Origin: Collinsella sp. AF33-16
GTDB taxonomy: Bacteria > Actinomycetota > Coriobacteriia > Coriobacteriales > Coriobacteriaceae
DNA length: 64,000 bases
Direction of reading: 5' to 3'
Assembly: GCF_003475325.1 (NCBI RefSeq)
Contig: NZ_QRQC01000009.1
Coordinates: forward strand, 30,074-94,073
In this document: positions 7,673-17,028 of the stretch, piece by piece
How the letters are laid out: each line of letters begins with the position of its first letter
Position numbering within the stretch: the first letter of the stretch is position 1
Made by a program: the position numbers and the translations under genes
The notes under the pieces: model-generated
The model's database searches: none
What the model was told of the DNA's origin: nothing
Seen by the model: the letters and a program-made list of their open reading frames with translations, nothing else

Positions 7673-9820
7673 ATGGATCTTATCGCCCAGCTCGCCCGCG
7701 AGCTCAACCTTAAGGTCGCCAACGTCGAGGCGGCCGTCAAGCTCATCGACGAGGGCAACACCATCCCCTTTATCTCGCGCTACCGCAAGGAAGCCACGGG
7801 CGGCATGGACGACGTCGCCCTGCGCGCACTCGACGAACGCCTGTCCTACCTGCGCAATCTTGAGCAGCGCAAAGAGGACGTCATCCTGCTCATCGATGCC
7901 CAGGGCAAACTCACGCCCGAGCTCGAACAGCAGATTCGCGAGGCCACGCAGCTCCAGCGTGTCGAGGACCTCTACAAACCCTACCGCAAAAAGCGCATGA
8001 CCCGCGCGCAGAAGGCCCGAGAGGCGGGCCTGGAGCCGCTCGCCAATATGATCATTATGCAGGCCTCGGCCAAGGGCAGCGCGCTCGACGCCGCCGCAGC
8101 CTACGTCAACGAGGAGGCCGGCTTCGACACGCCCGAGAAGGCGCTCGCCGGCGCCGCCGACATCGTGGCCGAAACGGTGGCCGAGGACCCCGAGAACGTC
8201 GCCGACCTGCGCGCCTTTACGCAAAACACCGCCGACATCGTCGTCGAGGCCACCGACCCCGCCGAGAAGACCCCCTACGAGCCGTACTACAGCTATGATG
8301 AGCCGCTGCGCCGTATACCCAACCACCGCGTGCTGGCTATCGACCGCGGTGAGCGCGAGGGCAAGCTCCGCGTGCGCGTGAACGTCGACGGCGCCGCCGC
8401 CACGGCGCGCCTCGGCAGCCGCTGGCCCCGTCGCCAAGGCGTCTTCGCTCCCGTCTTTGACGCCGCCATCGCCGACGGCTACAAACGCCTTATGGCCCCC
8501 TCGTTGGAGCGCGAGGCCCGCGCCAAGCTCACCGTCCGCGCCCAGACCGAGGCCATCAACGTCTTTGCCAAGAATCTCGAGGGCCTGCTCTCGGCCCGCC
8601 CCGTCCGCGGCGCCCGCGTGCTCGCACTCGACCCGGGCTACCGCACCGGCTGCAAGGTCGCCGTCATGGACGAGACCGGCAAGCTACTCGACCACGGCGT
8701 GGTCTATCCCACCAAGCCGCGCCACGACGTCGCCGGCACCAAGTGCGAGCTCGCCCGCCTCGTCAAGAAGGACGACGTCAACACCATCGTCATTGGCAAC
8801 GGCACCGCCAGCCGCGAGACCGAGGAAGTCGTCTCCGAATTCATCGCCGAGCAGGCGCCTGGACTGCGATACACCATCGTCAACGAGGCCGGCGCATCGG
8901 TGTACTCCGCCTCCGAGCTCGCCAGCCAGGAATATCCCGACCTGGACGTCACCGTGCGCGGCGCCATGAGTCTGGGCCGCCGTCTGCAGGACCCGCTGGC
9001 AGAGCTCGTCAAGATTCCGCCCCAGTCCATCGGCGTTGGCCAGTACCAACACGACCTTGACCAGGCCGAGCTTTCGCGCACCCTGGGCCACGTGGTGGAA
9101 GACGTCGTCAACCGCGTGGGCGTCGACGTCAACACCGCAAGCGCGAGCCTGCTGGGATACGTATCGGGCATTACGCCGAGCGTGGCCAAAAACATCGTGG
9201 CATACCGCGAGGAAAACGGCGCCTTTACCGATCGCCGCCAGCTCAAGAAGGTCCCCAAGCTGGGACCCAAGGCATATCTCAACGCTGCGGGCTTCCTGCG
9301 CATCAGCGGCGGCAAGAACCCGCTCGACGCAACAAGCGTCCACCCCGAGAGCTACGAGGTGGCCACGGCCGTCCTAGAATGCGCCGGCGTTAAAGCAAGC
9401 GAGCTCAGCCGCGGCGGCGTGCCCGACATCGAGCGCCGCCTGGGCAGCATCTCGGCGCTGGCAAGCGACCTGAACTGCGGCACCCTCACGCTCATCGACA
9501 TCGTCAACGAGCTCAAGAAGCCCGGCCGCGACCCGCGCGACGACGCGCCCGAGGTGGTCTTTAGCCGCTCAGCACTTTCCATCGACGACCTGGAACCCGG
9601 CATGGAGCTCAAGGGCACGGTGCGCAACGTCGTCGACTTTGGCGCCTTCGTCGACGTGGGCGTGCACCAGGACGGCCTCGTGCACATCTCCAAGCTGGCC
9701 AACCGCTTTGTCAAGCACCCGAGCGACGTGGTGCGCGTCGGCGACACGGTCAAGGTATGGGTCGAGAAGGTCGATCGCGACCGCAAGAAGATCTCCCTCA
9801 CCATGGTGCAGGGGAAATAA
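7673..9820 (+). CDS. tex: Tex-family RNA-binding transcription accessory protein
   Basis: A 715-residue Tex/YhgF protein. Order: N-terminal helical region (1-190), YqgF/RNase H-like domain around VLALDPGYRTGCKVAV (about 320-450), helix-hairpin-helix motifs (VNTASASLLGYVSGI..., about 490-560) and a C-terminal S1 domain (LKGTVRNVVDFGAFVDVGVHQDGLVHIS, about 640-710). The ATG at 7673 has AAGGAG 6 nt upstream; an open frame extends upstream to 7517 but lacks a ribosome site and homology to the family. Tex binds nucleic acids and affects transcription and stress survival in several bacteria. It is a single-gene unit followed by a repeat element. Confidence 0.95.
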   Translation: MDLIAQLARELNLKVANVEAAVKLIDEGNTIPFISRYRKEATGGMDDVALRALDERLSYLRNLEQRKEDVILLIDAQGKLTPELEQQIREATQLQRVEDLYKPYRKKRMTRAQKAREAGLEPLANMIIMQASAKGSALDAAAAYVNEEAGFDTPEKALAGAADIVAETVAEDPENVADLRAFTQNTADIVVEATDPAEKTPYEPYYSYDEPLRRIPNHRVLAIDRGEREGKLRVRVNVDGAAATARLGSRWPRRQGVFAPVFDAAIADGYKRLMAPSLEREARAKLTVRAQTEAINVFAKNLEGLLSARPVRGARVLALDPGYRTGCKVAVMDETGKLLDHGVVYPTKPRHDVAGTKCELARLVKKDDVNTIVIGNGTASRETEEVVSEFIAEQAPGLRYTIVNEAGASVYSASELASQEYPDLDVTVRGAMSLGRRLQDPLAELVKIPPQSIGVGQYQHDLDQAELSRTLGHVVEDVVNRVGVDVNTASASLLGYVSGITPSVAKNIVAYREENGAFTDRRQLKKVPKLGPKAYLNAAGFLRISGGKNPLDATSVHPESYEVATAVLECAGVKASELSRGGVPDIERRLGSISALASDLNCGTLTLIDIVNELKKPGRDPRDDAPEVVFSRSALSIDDLEPGMELKGTVRNVVDFGAFVDVGVHQDGLVHISKLANRFVKHPSDVVRVGDTVKVWVEKVDRDRKKISLTMVQGK

Positions 9821-9831
9821 ACCGCCAAAGC

Positions 9832-10044
9832 AAGGGTACCCCCTGTAGCAGCGTGCAAAATCGCGAGTATTCTGCAATTTCCGCCGCTCCGAACGCCCCT
9901 CAGAGGCAATAAAGTCACAAACAGCCCCCGTTTTAGCGTCGTCAGAGCCAAAACGGGGGCTGTTCCGTGCTTCAACCAGCAAGGTAAAAGCCTTTACCTT
10001 GCTGAATACTCTCAATTTTGCACGTCGCAGGCGGGGGTACCTTT
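9832..10044. repeat. Dispersed inverted-repeat element (copy 1), between tex and the aldolase
   Basis: The outer arms 9832-9877 and 9999-10044 are inverted copies (36 of 46 positions), each with GGTACCCCC at the outer edge and GTGCAAAAT plus GAGTATTC inside. Inside lie a perfect 14-bp hairpin (9921-9934 with 9950-9963) and a second one (about 9979-10003). A related element with the same arm pattern lies at 50721-50957. No coding capacity. It could act as a bidirectional terminator between the two convergent genes, or be a MITE. Confidence 0.7.
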
Positions 10045-10046
10045 GC

Positions 10047-10092
10047 CTACGGCAGGATATGGAAGCCGAGTGCTAACTTGCCGGCAAGCTCG
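10047..10092 (-). pseudogene. 3' scar of a second aldolase gene (about 14 codons)
   Basis: Read on the minus strand, this segment encodes ELAGKLALGFHILP followed by TAG. The intact neighbour at 10203 ends in ALGFHILP and TAA. Over the last nine codons all five differences are synonymous, which implies the fragment evolved as coding sequence in a related gene rather than being a fresh duplication. A hairpin element separates the two ends. Confidence 0.6.
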
Positions 10093-10100
10093 TGTCGGCA

Positions 10101-10172
10101 GCCCCGGCCTTTCCTTTGCCTAGCGCGGCCCTCGCGAAGCGCGTGAGCGATAGGGAAAGGAAAGGCCGGGGC
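10101..10172. repeat. Long hairpin between aldolase scar and aldolase gene
   Basis: A perfect 17-bp inverted repeat (10101-10117 with 10156-10172) encloses a 38-nt GC-rich loop that can fold further. It lies just downstream of the aldolase stop on the minus strand and may end its transcript, although no T-run follows. It is one of several long stems found only between convergent genes here. Confidence 0.65.
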
Positions 10173-10202
10173 GAACAACCCGCGGCGCAGCCAGTGTTCG
10201 CG

Positions 10203-10907
10203 TTACGGCAAGATATGGAAGCCCAAAGCGGCGATATCCTTGGCAAAGCCACGCACGGTATCGAGCGAGACCTCGTACGGATCGCGACCGATGTTCTTGC
10301 GCTTGGCCAGGATGCCGTTGGGCACCGTGATGATCTGGCAACCGCAGGCCTGCGCCTGGTAAATGTTGATGAGCTCGCGCGTGGATGCCCACAGGACCTC
10401 GCAGCTGGGCTTGGCGGCGGCCTTCTTGACCGACTCCGTCATAAACGGAATGGGGTCGACACCGGTATCGGCGATACGGCCGGCAAAAAGCGAGATGATG
10501 GACGGCGTTTCGGCGTCAACGGCCTCGACCATCTCGTCGACCTGCGCGGGCGTAAAGATGGTGGTGACGTTGACCTTGATGCCGTCGGTGGAAAGCTTGC
10601 GCACCAGCTCGGCCGTGGACTCGCCCTTGGTGGTCACGCACGGAATCTTGACGTAGACGTTCTCGGCCCAGGTAGCGATCTCGCGGGCCTCGACCTCCAT
10701 GGTCTCGACGTCGTCGGCAAAGACCTCAAACGAGACGGACACATCGGTGATGTGGGTCAGGACCTCCTTGGCAAACGCGCGGTAATCCGTCACGCCGCCC
10801 TTCTTCATAAGGGACGGGTTGGTCGTGAAACCCTGAACGTTGCCGTTCTCGTACATGTCGAGCATGCCCTCGAGGTTTGCACCGTCAGCGAACACCTTGA
10901 TTGCCAT
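10203..10907 (-). CDS. Transaldolase-family protein, fructose-6-phosphate aldolase-like
   Basis: A 234-residue small transaldolase (TalC/FSA/MipB type). ATG at 10907 is preceded by AGGAA; a longer frame to 10931 lacks a better site. The Schiff-base lysine is Lys87 in VYVKIPC. TTNPSL (28-33) and the C-terminal GFHILP belong to the family. It reversibly cleaves or joins sugar phosphates with a dihydroxyacetone or transaldolase mechanism. The family mixes true transaldolases and F6P aldolases, and the split cannot be decided here. It is a single gene, convergent with tex, with a duplicated 3' end downstream. Confidence 0.88.
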   Translation of the reverse strand: MAIKVFADGANLEGMLDMYENGNVQGFTTNPSLMKKGGVTDYRAFAKEVLTHITDVSVSFEVFADDVETMEVEAREIATWAENVYVKIPCVTTKGESTAELVRKLSTDGIKVNVTTIFTPAQVDEMVEAVDAETPSIISLFAGRIADTGVDPIPFMTESVKKAAAKPSCEVLWASTRELINIYQAQACGCQIITVPNGILAKRKNIGRDPYEVSLDTVRGFAKDIAALGFHILP

Positions 10908-11100
10908 CTGCCTGATTCCTTTCGCTTGCACACGGCCGGTAAACTGCTAAACACTTTACCTACGTTTATCAAGGCGTGAACTGCGGTTTTTTATCTTCTC
11001 GGCGAACGGTATAAACACCTCAGTATTTGGATTGATAAATCGATTGAGCATGCAAAAGCAAAGAGTCGCAGTTTGAGCAAACGTCAGAAGGCGAGATTCA

Positions 11101-11928
11101 TTAGATGAGGCCGAAATGTTGCATCGCTGTGACGGTGCCATCGTGTGCGACATCGTCGGTCACGTAGTCGGCGACTGCCTTGACCTCGGGCATGGCGTTG
11201 CCCATGGCTACAGCCGTCTCGACGGCGGCGAGCATACCCAGATCGTTGCCGGAATCGCCAAAGCCAAAGGTGCGCGCGTTGCCGGTGCGACCCAGGTATT
11301 CCAGCGCTCGCGCCACGCCCACGCCCTTGTCGATGCCCTTGGGGCTCAGCTCGCGATTCTGACCACCGGTGTTGCACAGCTCAAACTCGCGCTCGATAAA
11401 GCCGTCATCGTTGGCTACGCGAGCCAGGTCGTACGCGTTAATGCGCACCTTGCCTACGCGCAAGCGGCCATCGATGCGCATCTGATCGGTGCCATGCACC
11501 ACGCCGGCGCCTAGCAGAAATGACTGTTCGACACCAACTGGCTCAAGTGAATAGGTGGCACCGTTCGTCTCGAACAATGCCTCGCCGCCCGCCACAGTAA
11601 TGCGACGCGCGAGCTCCTCAACAATGTCCTCGTCAATGCAGTCCTCGTGTGCCACGCGGCCCTCGACCTCGAGCGTGGCCCCCGCCATGGCAACGATACC
11701 CGCCGGGTTCAGCGCGCGCAGGCCATCGGCAATCAGCCACAAGGGGCGACCCGTGCAGATAAATGCCTGGTGACCCGCATTGCGCAGGCGACCAAATGCA
11801 TCGACAACGGCCTTCGACGGATGGATTGCATTGAAGTCCTTATCGGTCATATCGTCGGGATCGAACGACGTCAGCGTGCCGTCCACGTCAAAAAAGAGCA
11901 CAGCGGGTTCGGGACACGCATCAATCAT
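11101..11928 (-). CDS. HAD-superfamily hydrolase, Cof/YbjI-type phosphatase
   Basis: A 275-residue Cof-type HAD phosphatase. Motif I is FFDVDGTL (14-21), with the nucleophile Asp16 and the acid/base Asp18. Motif II is CTGRP. The type IIB cap lies in the middle, and motif IV is FGFGDSGNDLGML with SPKGIDKG before it. ATG at 11928 follows AAGGAA; 12 extra codons upstream are disfavoured. Such enzymes dephosphorylate sugar phosphates or cofactors in the cytosol. It is divergent from rlmKL, with start codons 75 bp apart. Confidence 0.9.
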   Translation of the reverse strand: MIDACPEPAVLFFDVDGTLTSFDPDDMTDKDFNAIHPSKAVVDAFGRLRNAGHQAFICTGRPLWLIADGLRALNPAGIVAMAGATLEVEGRVAHEDCIDEDIVEELARRITVAGGEALFETNGATYSLEPVGVEQSFLLGAGVVHGTDQMRIDGRLRVGKVRINAYDLARVANDDGFIEREFELCNTGGQNRELSPKGIDKGVGVARALEYLGRTGNARTFGFGDSGNDLGMLAAVETAVAMGNAMPEVKAVADYVTDDVAHDGTVTAMQHFGLI

Positions 11929-11970
11929 ATGGGTTCCTTTCGAGGATAAGGGCAAACGAAGCATCCATCA

Positions 11971-11976
11971 TATAAT
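11971..11976 (+). promoter_or_regulatory. -10 box of rlmKL
   Basis: A perfect TATAAT ends 27 bp before the rlmKL start, so the leader would be about 20 nt. No good -35 is visible 16-18 bp upstream. Confidence 0.5.
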
Positions 11977-12003
11977 GGAGCGACGCAACCAGAGAGGTCA
12001 CCC

Positions 12004-14562
12004 ATGGAATTTTACGCAAGCTGCCCCGAGGGCTTTGAGTCCGCACTCGCCGATGAGCTTAAACGCCTCGGGCTTTCGCATGTCCGCCGCCTGAAGGGCC
12101 GCGCTACATTTGAGGGCGAGCTCGAAGAAGGCTACCGCGCCTGCCTGTGGTCGCGCCTGGCCAGCCGCGTGTTTGTGGTGCTCGGGCGCTTTGGGGCACA
12201 GGATGCCGATGAGTTGTACGACAGCGTTTACGACATCGCCTGGGAGACCATCATCCGCCCCGGCGCCACCATCGCCATTACCGCCCGCGGCGTGACCGAG
12301 CAGCTGCGCAACACGCGCTTCTCGGCCCTGCGTGCCAAAGACGCGCTGTGCGACCGCCTGGCCGAGACCACGGGACGTCGCGCCGATGTCGATGCCGCCG
12401 ACCCCGATGTTCACCTACTGCTTTCGCTGCGCCAGCGCCGCGCGAGCATAAGCCTAGACCTTTCGGGCGACCCGCTGTTCAAACGCCTGCCGCCCGCTGC
12501 GACTCGTGCCGGCGAGGGCGCACACGTGTTGCGCCCCGACTACGCCGCCCTGGTGCTGGCGCAGGTCGGCTGGACCGCACTATGCGAGCGCGAGCTGACG
12601 GCCGACGATTACGAGAACGAAGCCCTTCCCACGCTGATCGATGCCTCGTGCGCCGGCGGCGGCCTGCTGCTGGAGGCCGTGAACATTCTGACCGACCGCG
12701 CCCCGGGCGTCGCACGCGAGCGCTGGGGCTTTGAGGGCTGGCAGCTGCACGATGCCGCCCTGTGGGAGCAGCTGCTTGCCGAGGCGCGCGGGCGCGAGGC
12801 GGCGGCGCGCGAACGCCAGGCGCGCATCGTTGCCGTAGACATTGACCCTGCCGCCCGCAAGACCGCTGAGCGCATGGTCAAGTGTGCCGGCTACAAGCGC
12901 TTTGTCGATTTTTGCGCCGCCAAGTCCGCCACCGTGCTGGACCACGCAGGTGCCGTTGCCGGTGCCGCCCTGGTCGCGGACACGACCGAGACCCCGCTTT
13001 CGCTCATGCACGATGCCATGACGCTGGTCGGCGAGCTGCGCCGCGCGCCCGAGCTCGCTTCGGCACCGGTCGCCGCACTCACCCGCGATGGCCTTATGGC
13101 CCGTGCGCTCCATGCCGAGCCCGAGCGCTCGATCGCCGTCATGCCCAATAACGAGGAGGCGGCTCTTGAGGTTTGGCCCTCGCTCGATCATGCTGCCGCG
13201 GCATTCGAAGCTGCGACCAGCGCAGATGCCGAGGAGCAGACCGCAGATGCCCAAGGCGAAGCCGCCAACACCCCCATGCCCGAACCCGCCGCCACGCTCG
13301 ATCTGGGCGACGGCAAGCCGCTGCCCGTGCTCATCCCCGAGTCTGAGCAGTTCGCCAACCGCCTGCGCAAGAACGCCCGCCTGCGTCGCAAATGGGCAAA
13401 GCGCGAGGGCGTGAGCTGCTACCGCGTCTACGATGCCGACCTGCCCGACTACTCCGCCGCCATCGACCTGTACGAGGGCTGCCCGCAGACGCCGGGCCGC
13501 TGGCTCGTCATCGCCGAATACGCCGCACCCAAGACCATCGATCCTGCGCTGGCCCAGGCCCGCATGCTCGACATCTTGGCCATCGCGCCGCGCATCCTGG
13601 ATGTTCCGGCCGAGCACGTGCACGCCAAGGCCCGCATGCGTTCGCGCGGCGGCTCGCAGTACGGCAAGCAGGGCGCCGGCAAGGGCGGCCCGGGCGAGCG
13701 CGCCAACATCGCGCGCCGTCGCCTGCCGCTCATCGAGGAGGGCGGCCTTACCTTTGCCGTCAACTTTGACGACTATCTGGACGTGGGCATCTTCTTGGAC
13801 CACCGCGTCACCCGCAACCTAGTGCGCGAGCACGCCAAGCAGGCGCGCCGCTTCCTCAACCTGTTTGCCTACACCGGCACTGCCACCTGCTATGCGGCAG
13901 ACGGCGGCGTCGAGGAGACCGTGACGGTCGACCTCTCGAACACCTATCTGGACTGGGCCGAGCGCAATATGCGTCAGAACGGCTTTGTGGGCCCGCAGCA
14001 TCACTTTGTGCGCGACGACGTGCTCGCCTGGATTCGCGACCAGCGTCAGACGCGCAACCGCTGGGACCTGATCTTTGTCGACCCGCCCACGTTTTCGAAC
14101 TCGTCCAAGATGGGCCGCCGTACCTGGGATGTCCAGCGCGACCATGTTGAGCTTTTGGCCGGCGTGTCGCGCCTGCTCGCACAGGGCGGTCATGCCATCT
14201 TTAGCTGCAATCTGCGCGGCTTCCGCCCCGAGACGCGCAAGCTCGCGCGCGCGGGCGTTGTGCTGGAGGACATTACGGCGCAGACCATCCCCGAGGACTT
14301 CGCACGCAACCAAAAGGTGCACCATTGCTATATCGTGCGCCGCCTGCCCATCGAGGACGCCATGGCCGAAGCCGGCTTTAGCGCCGAGGAGATTACCGAG
14401 CGAACCGAGGAACTGCGCAACCCCGACGCCCGCAAGCCTCGTGCAACGGCGCCCGCGCACGCGCAGGCCGGAGACCGAGGGCCGCGCGGCGACGGCAAGC
14501 CCGCCTGCGCAGGTAAGCCCAAAAAGAAGAAGTTCTACGCCAGCAAGCCCAAGGGCAAATAA
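12004..14562 (+). CDS. rlmKL: Bifunctional 23S rRNA methyltransferase RlmKL
   Basis: An 852-residue fusion of two SAM-dependent rRNA methyltransferases. The N-terminal part (MEFYASCPEGFESALADELK) leads into a THUMP RNA-binding domain (to about 155) and the RlmL guanine-N2 domain, whose usual DP-CGSGT loop is here DASCAGGGLLLEA (about 213-225). The C-terminal RlmK domain (about 560-770) has NLFAYTGTATCYAA and the catalytic FVDPPTFSNSSKM. The last 50 residues are basic and low in complexity. By homology it modifies 23S rRNA at G2445 (N2) and G2069 (N7). The altered motif in the first half could weaken RlmL activity. ATG follows AGAGAGG. Confidence 0.92.
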   Translation: MEFYASCPEGFESALADELKRLGLSHVRRLKGRATFEGELEEGYRACLWSRLASRVFVVLGRFGAQDADELYDSVYDIAWETIIRPGATIAITARGVTEQLRNTRFSALRAKDALCDRLAETTGRRADVDAADPDVHLLLSLRQRRASISLDLSGDPLFKRLPPAATRAGEGAHVLRPDYAALVLAQVGWTALCERELTADDYENEALPTLIDASCAGGGLLLEAVNILTDRAPGVARERWGFEGWQLHDAALWEQLLAEARGREAAARERQARIVAVDIDPAARKTAERMVKCAGYKRFVDFCAAKSATVLDHAGAVAGAALVADTTETPLSLMHDAMTLVGELRRAPELASAPVAALTRDGLMARALHAEPERSIAVMPNNEEAALEVWPSLDHAAAAFEAATSADAEEQTADAQGEAANTPMPEPAATLDLGDGKPLPVLIPESEQFANRLRKNARLRRKWAKREGVSCYRVYDADLPDYSAAIDLYEGCPQTPGRWLVIAEYAAPKTIDPALAQARMLDILAIAPRILDVPAEHVHAKARMRSRGGSQYGKQGAGKGGPGERANIARRRLPLIEEGGLTFAVNFDDYLDVGIFLDHRVTRNLVREHAKQARRFLNLFAYTGTATCYAADGGVEETVTVDLSNTYLDWAERNMRQNGFVGPQHHFVRDDVLAWIRDQRQTRNRWDLIFVDPPTFSNSSKMGRRTWDVQRDHVELLAGVSRLLAQGGHAIFSCNLRGFRPETRKLARAGVVLEDITAQTIPEDFARNQKVHHCYIVRRLPIEDAMAEAGFSAEEITERTEELRNPDARKPRATAPAHAQAGDRGPRGDGKPACAGKPKKKKFYASKPKGK

Positions 14563-14567
14563 CAAAG

Positions 14568-14630
14568 TTGCGGTGGAATACGGACTGTTTTGCCTGGAAT
14601 TAGGCAAATTTAGACCGTATTTCAACGCAA
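14568..14630. other. Nested double hairpin between convergent rlmKL and response regulator
   Basis: The outer arms 14568-14583 and 14615-14630 pair at 14 of 16 positions. An inner perfect 7-bp stem (14589-14595 with 14602-14608) carries a GGAATT loop. It occupies nearly the whole gap between two converging genes and probably terminates both; it may also be a dispersed element. Confidence 0.55.
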
Positions 14631-14656
14631 TTCATATTGGGATGGCGGATGCCGAC

Positions 14657-15370
14657 CTATCCCTGGGTGACCAGTCGGTAACCGATGCCCACGTGCGTTT
14701 GGATATAGCGCGGATGCGCGGGGTCGGACTCGATCTTCTTGCGCAGCGTGCCCATAAAGACACGCAGGCTCGCCAGGTCGCTCTTAGTTGCCGTGCCCCA
14801 AATCTCGTGCAGGATAAACTGGTGCGTCAGCACCTTGTCGGCGTTATGCGCCAGCAGGCACAGGAGCTTGTACTCGATCGGCGTCAAATGCAGTTCCTCG
14901 CCATCCATCGTGGCGATGCCGGCATCAAAATCGATATGCAACTCGCCGGTATCGAACGAGCCCTCGGAGGCAACGCCGCCCGTTTGCGCATACGAAAGAC
15001 GCCTGAGCGTCGTGCGAATGCGCGCGAGCAGCTCCTCGACCGAAAACGGCTTAGTCAGGTAGTCATCGGCGCCGGCATCGAGCGCTCGGATCTTGTCCGC
15101 GTCCTCGCTGCGCGCCGAAACCACGATGATCGGCATGCCCGACCACGCGCGCACCGACTCCACCACCTTGACGCCGTCCATATCGGGCAGGCCCAGATCG
15201 AGCAGCACAATGCTCGGCGCCTGCGACGAAGCGGCGGCGATGGCGGCGTGGGCGGTCTCCACAGCCATATGGCGCAAACCGTGCGCCTCGAGCGCGGCGA
15301 CGATAAGGTTGCGGACGGCGGGATCGTCCTCAACGACCAAGATGAGCGGTTTCACGGCAGAGTTCGGCAC
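14657..15370 (-). CDS. OmpR-family response regulator, KdpE-like
   Basis: A 237-residue two-component regulator. The receiver domain has acidic ED/D at 14-16, the phospho-acceptor Asp58 (LLDLGLPD) and the KPFS lysine. The winged-helix output domain (about 140-235) has LTPIEYKLLCLLAHNADKVLTH and GIGYRL. The GTG start at 15370 is set by AAGGAG 7 nt upstream; that site lies in the end of the kinase gene, whose stop is 4 nt away, so the two are translationally coupled. It most resembles KdpE, the potassium-limitation regulator, and the kup gene two genes upstream fits that role. Confidence 0.9.
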   Translation of the reverse strand: MPNSAVKPLILVVEDDPAVRNLIVAALEAHGLRHMAVETAHAAIAAASSQAPSIVLLDLGLPDMDGVKVVESVRAWSGMPIIVVSARSEDADKIRALDAGADDYLTKPFSVEELLARIRTTLRRLSYAQTGGVASEGSFDTGELHIDFDAGIATMDGEELHLTPIEYKLLCLLAHNADKVLTHQFILHEIWGTATKSDLASLRVFMGTLRKKIESDPAHPRYIQTHVGIGYRLVTQG

Positions 15371-15374
15371 AGCG

Positions 15375-17000
15375 CTACTCCTTATCAAACGAAACGTCGG
15401 CGGCGGGAAGCTCAATCGTAAAGACCGAACCGTGAGGGTCCGCCGCGGTAACCTCTATGCTACCGCCATGTGCCAGCGCAATGGAGCGGCAGAGCGAAAG
15501 CCCCAAGCCCACACTGCGGCAGCTGTCGGCCAGGCCATGGTTGGCGGTGTAGAACGACTCAAAGATTCGCTCGCGGTCCTCGGGCGCAATGCCCGGGCCA
15601 TCATCAGCAACCGAGCACGCCACGCATCCATCATGGACGCCAATCGAGATTACGATATGCGAGCCCGCAGGCGTATAGGCGATGGCGTTGTTCACCAGAT
15701 TGACCACCAGCTGCACCATCAGGCGCGCGTCGACGTTGACAAGCGCCGGCTCATCGCACGCCACCACCTTAAGGTCGTGCTCGCGCACGGCCGGGTTTAC
15801 GTGGCGCAGCGCCTCCTCGACGATATCGTCCATGAGCTCGAGCGTAGTCGACAGATGCATGCCGTCGCCCTCAAGCTTGGTGATGGCGAGCAGGTTCTCG
15901 ACGGTGGCATTGAGCCATTGCGCGTCCGAGCGAATGGATAGGAGCATGCCGCGGCGTGTCTGGTCGTCGAGCACGGCCGTGCCGGTCGAGCCCTGGTCGA
16001 GCAACACGTCGGCATTGCCCGAAATACTGGTGAGCGGCGTACGCAGATCGTGCGAAATGGAGCGCAGCAGGTTGGCGCGCAGCTGCTCGTTTTTGGCGAG
16101 CACCGCCGCCTCCTCGCGGGCCTCCATGGCGCGGGCGCGATCGAGCGCCAGCTCGCCTTCGCTCACGATGGCATCGGCAAGTGTCCGCTCCTCATGCGTC
16201 AGCACGTCGGACTCGGCAACGACAGCCAGCACGCCCACCACCGAGGCGGGGTCGCCCGAGCGGACGAAGCCGTCGCCCGTGCGAACCGTCAGGTAGATGC
16301 CATAAAACGCCGAGCCGCCATAGGTGGCATCGAGTGGCGTTCCCACATAGGCGGACGCCGAGAGCCGCGGCGGCATCTGCGGCGCCAGTTCATGCACCGG
16401 CGCGGCATCGCCCACGGCCGTGTATGTCGCACGCGGCAGTAGGTCATCGCCCTCGGCGTCGGCGCTGTACCACACGACCGGACAGCCCGAAAGACGCGCC
16501 AGCTGCGTTGCCATGGCATGGACAATCTGCTGCTGATCGGCGCACCGCTGCAGCATGCGGTTGGTCTCGAGCACCATATGCGTGCGGCGGTCGCTGGCGG
16601 CAGCCTGTGCCAAGGCACGGCGCAGGGCCAACGCAATCGAGCTCGACACAAGCGAGACCACAAACATGATGAAGAACATGCCGGGATAGACGCGGTCGAT
16701 AAACGACAGCGAGTAGCGCGGGCCGACAAACAAGAAGTTGTAGAGCGCCACGGCGGCAGCCGAGCTCAGCAAGCAATACAGGCGACTCCAGGTAAAGAAT
16801 GCGCACAGCTGAACGGCAAACACATAGACGATCATGATGCTCGGCGCGAGACCCGGATGGTCGAGCAGCGCGCCCACAATCGTCGCTGCGACCAGCAGCC
16901 CCGCCGATACGCAGGCGTCATACAGAGGAGTGCGACGCGTCAGCGTTGTACGCCGCCACCAAGAGTTCTCGGCAATATCGCCGTCCGCACGGACGTCCAT
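15375..17000 (-). CDS. Sensor histidine kinase, short KdpD-like (DUF4118-GAF-HisKA-HATPase)
   Basis: A 541-residue membrane kinase. Four hydrophobic segments (about 28-130) form a DUF4118 membrane domain as in KdpD; a GAF-like domain (about 150-290) follows, then the H-box SISHDLRTPLTS (His near 320) and an ATPase domain with VVNLVNNAIAYTP, DDGPGI and GLGLSLC. The N-terminal KdpD and USP domains of full-length KdpD are absent, so sensing must rest on the membrane or GAF parts. It is co-oriented with kup, a small membrane protein gene and the response regulator, consistent with control of potassium uptake. Confidence 0.9.
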   Translation of the reverse strand: MDVRADGDIAENSWWRRTTLTRRTPLYDACVSAGLLVAATIVGALLDHPGLAPSIMIVYVFAVQLCAFFTWSRLYCLLSSAAAVALYNFLFVGPRYSLSFIDRVYPGMFFIMFVVSLVSSSIALALRRALAQAAASDRRTHMVLETNRMLQRCADQQQIVHAMATQLARLSGCPVVWYSADAEGDDLLPRATYTAVGDAAPVHELAPQMPPRLSASAYVGTPLDATYGGSAFYGIYLTVRTGDGFVRSGDPASVVGVLAVVAESDVLTHEERTLADAIVSEGELALDRARAMEAREEAAVLAKNEQLRANLLRSISHDLRTPLTSISGNADVLLDQGSTGTAVLDDQTRRGMLLSIRSDAQWLNATVENLLAITKLEGDGMHLSTTLELMDDIVEEALRHVNPAVREHDLKVVACDEPALVNVDARLMVQLVVNLVNNAIAYTPAGSHIVISIGVHDGCVACSVADDGPGIAPEDRERIFESFYTANHGLADSCRSVGLGLSLCRSIALAHGGSIEVTAADPHGSVFTIELPAADVSFDKE

Positions 17001-17028
17001 CAGCGCCCCGCCCCTCTCTCAAAAACAA

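Noticed and set aside
10092..10979. A 295-codon plus-strand frame opposite the aldolase
   Set aside because: The aldolase on the minus strand has the catalytic lysine and family ends; this frame has no recognisable features.
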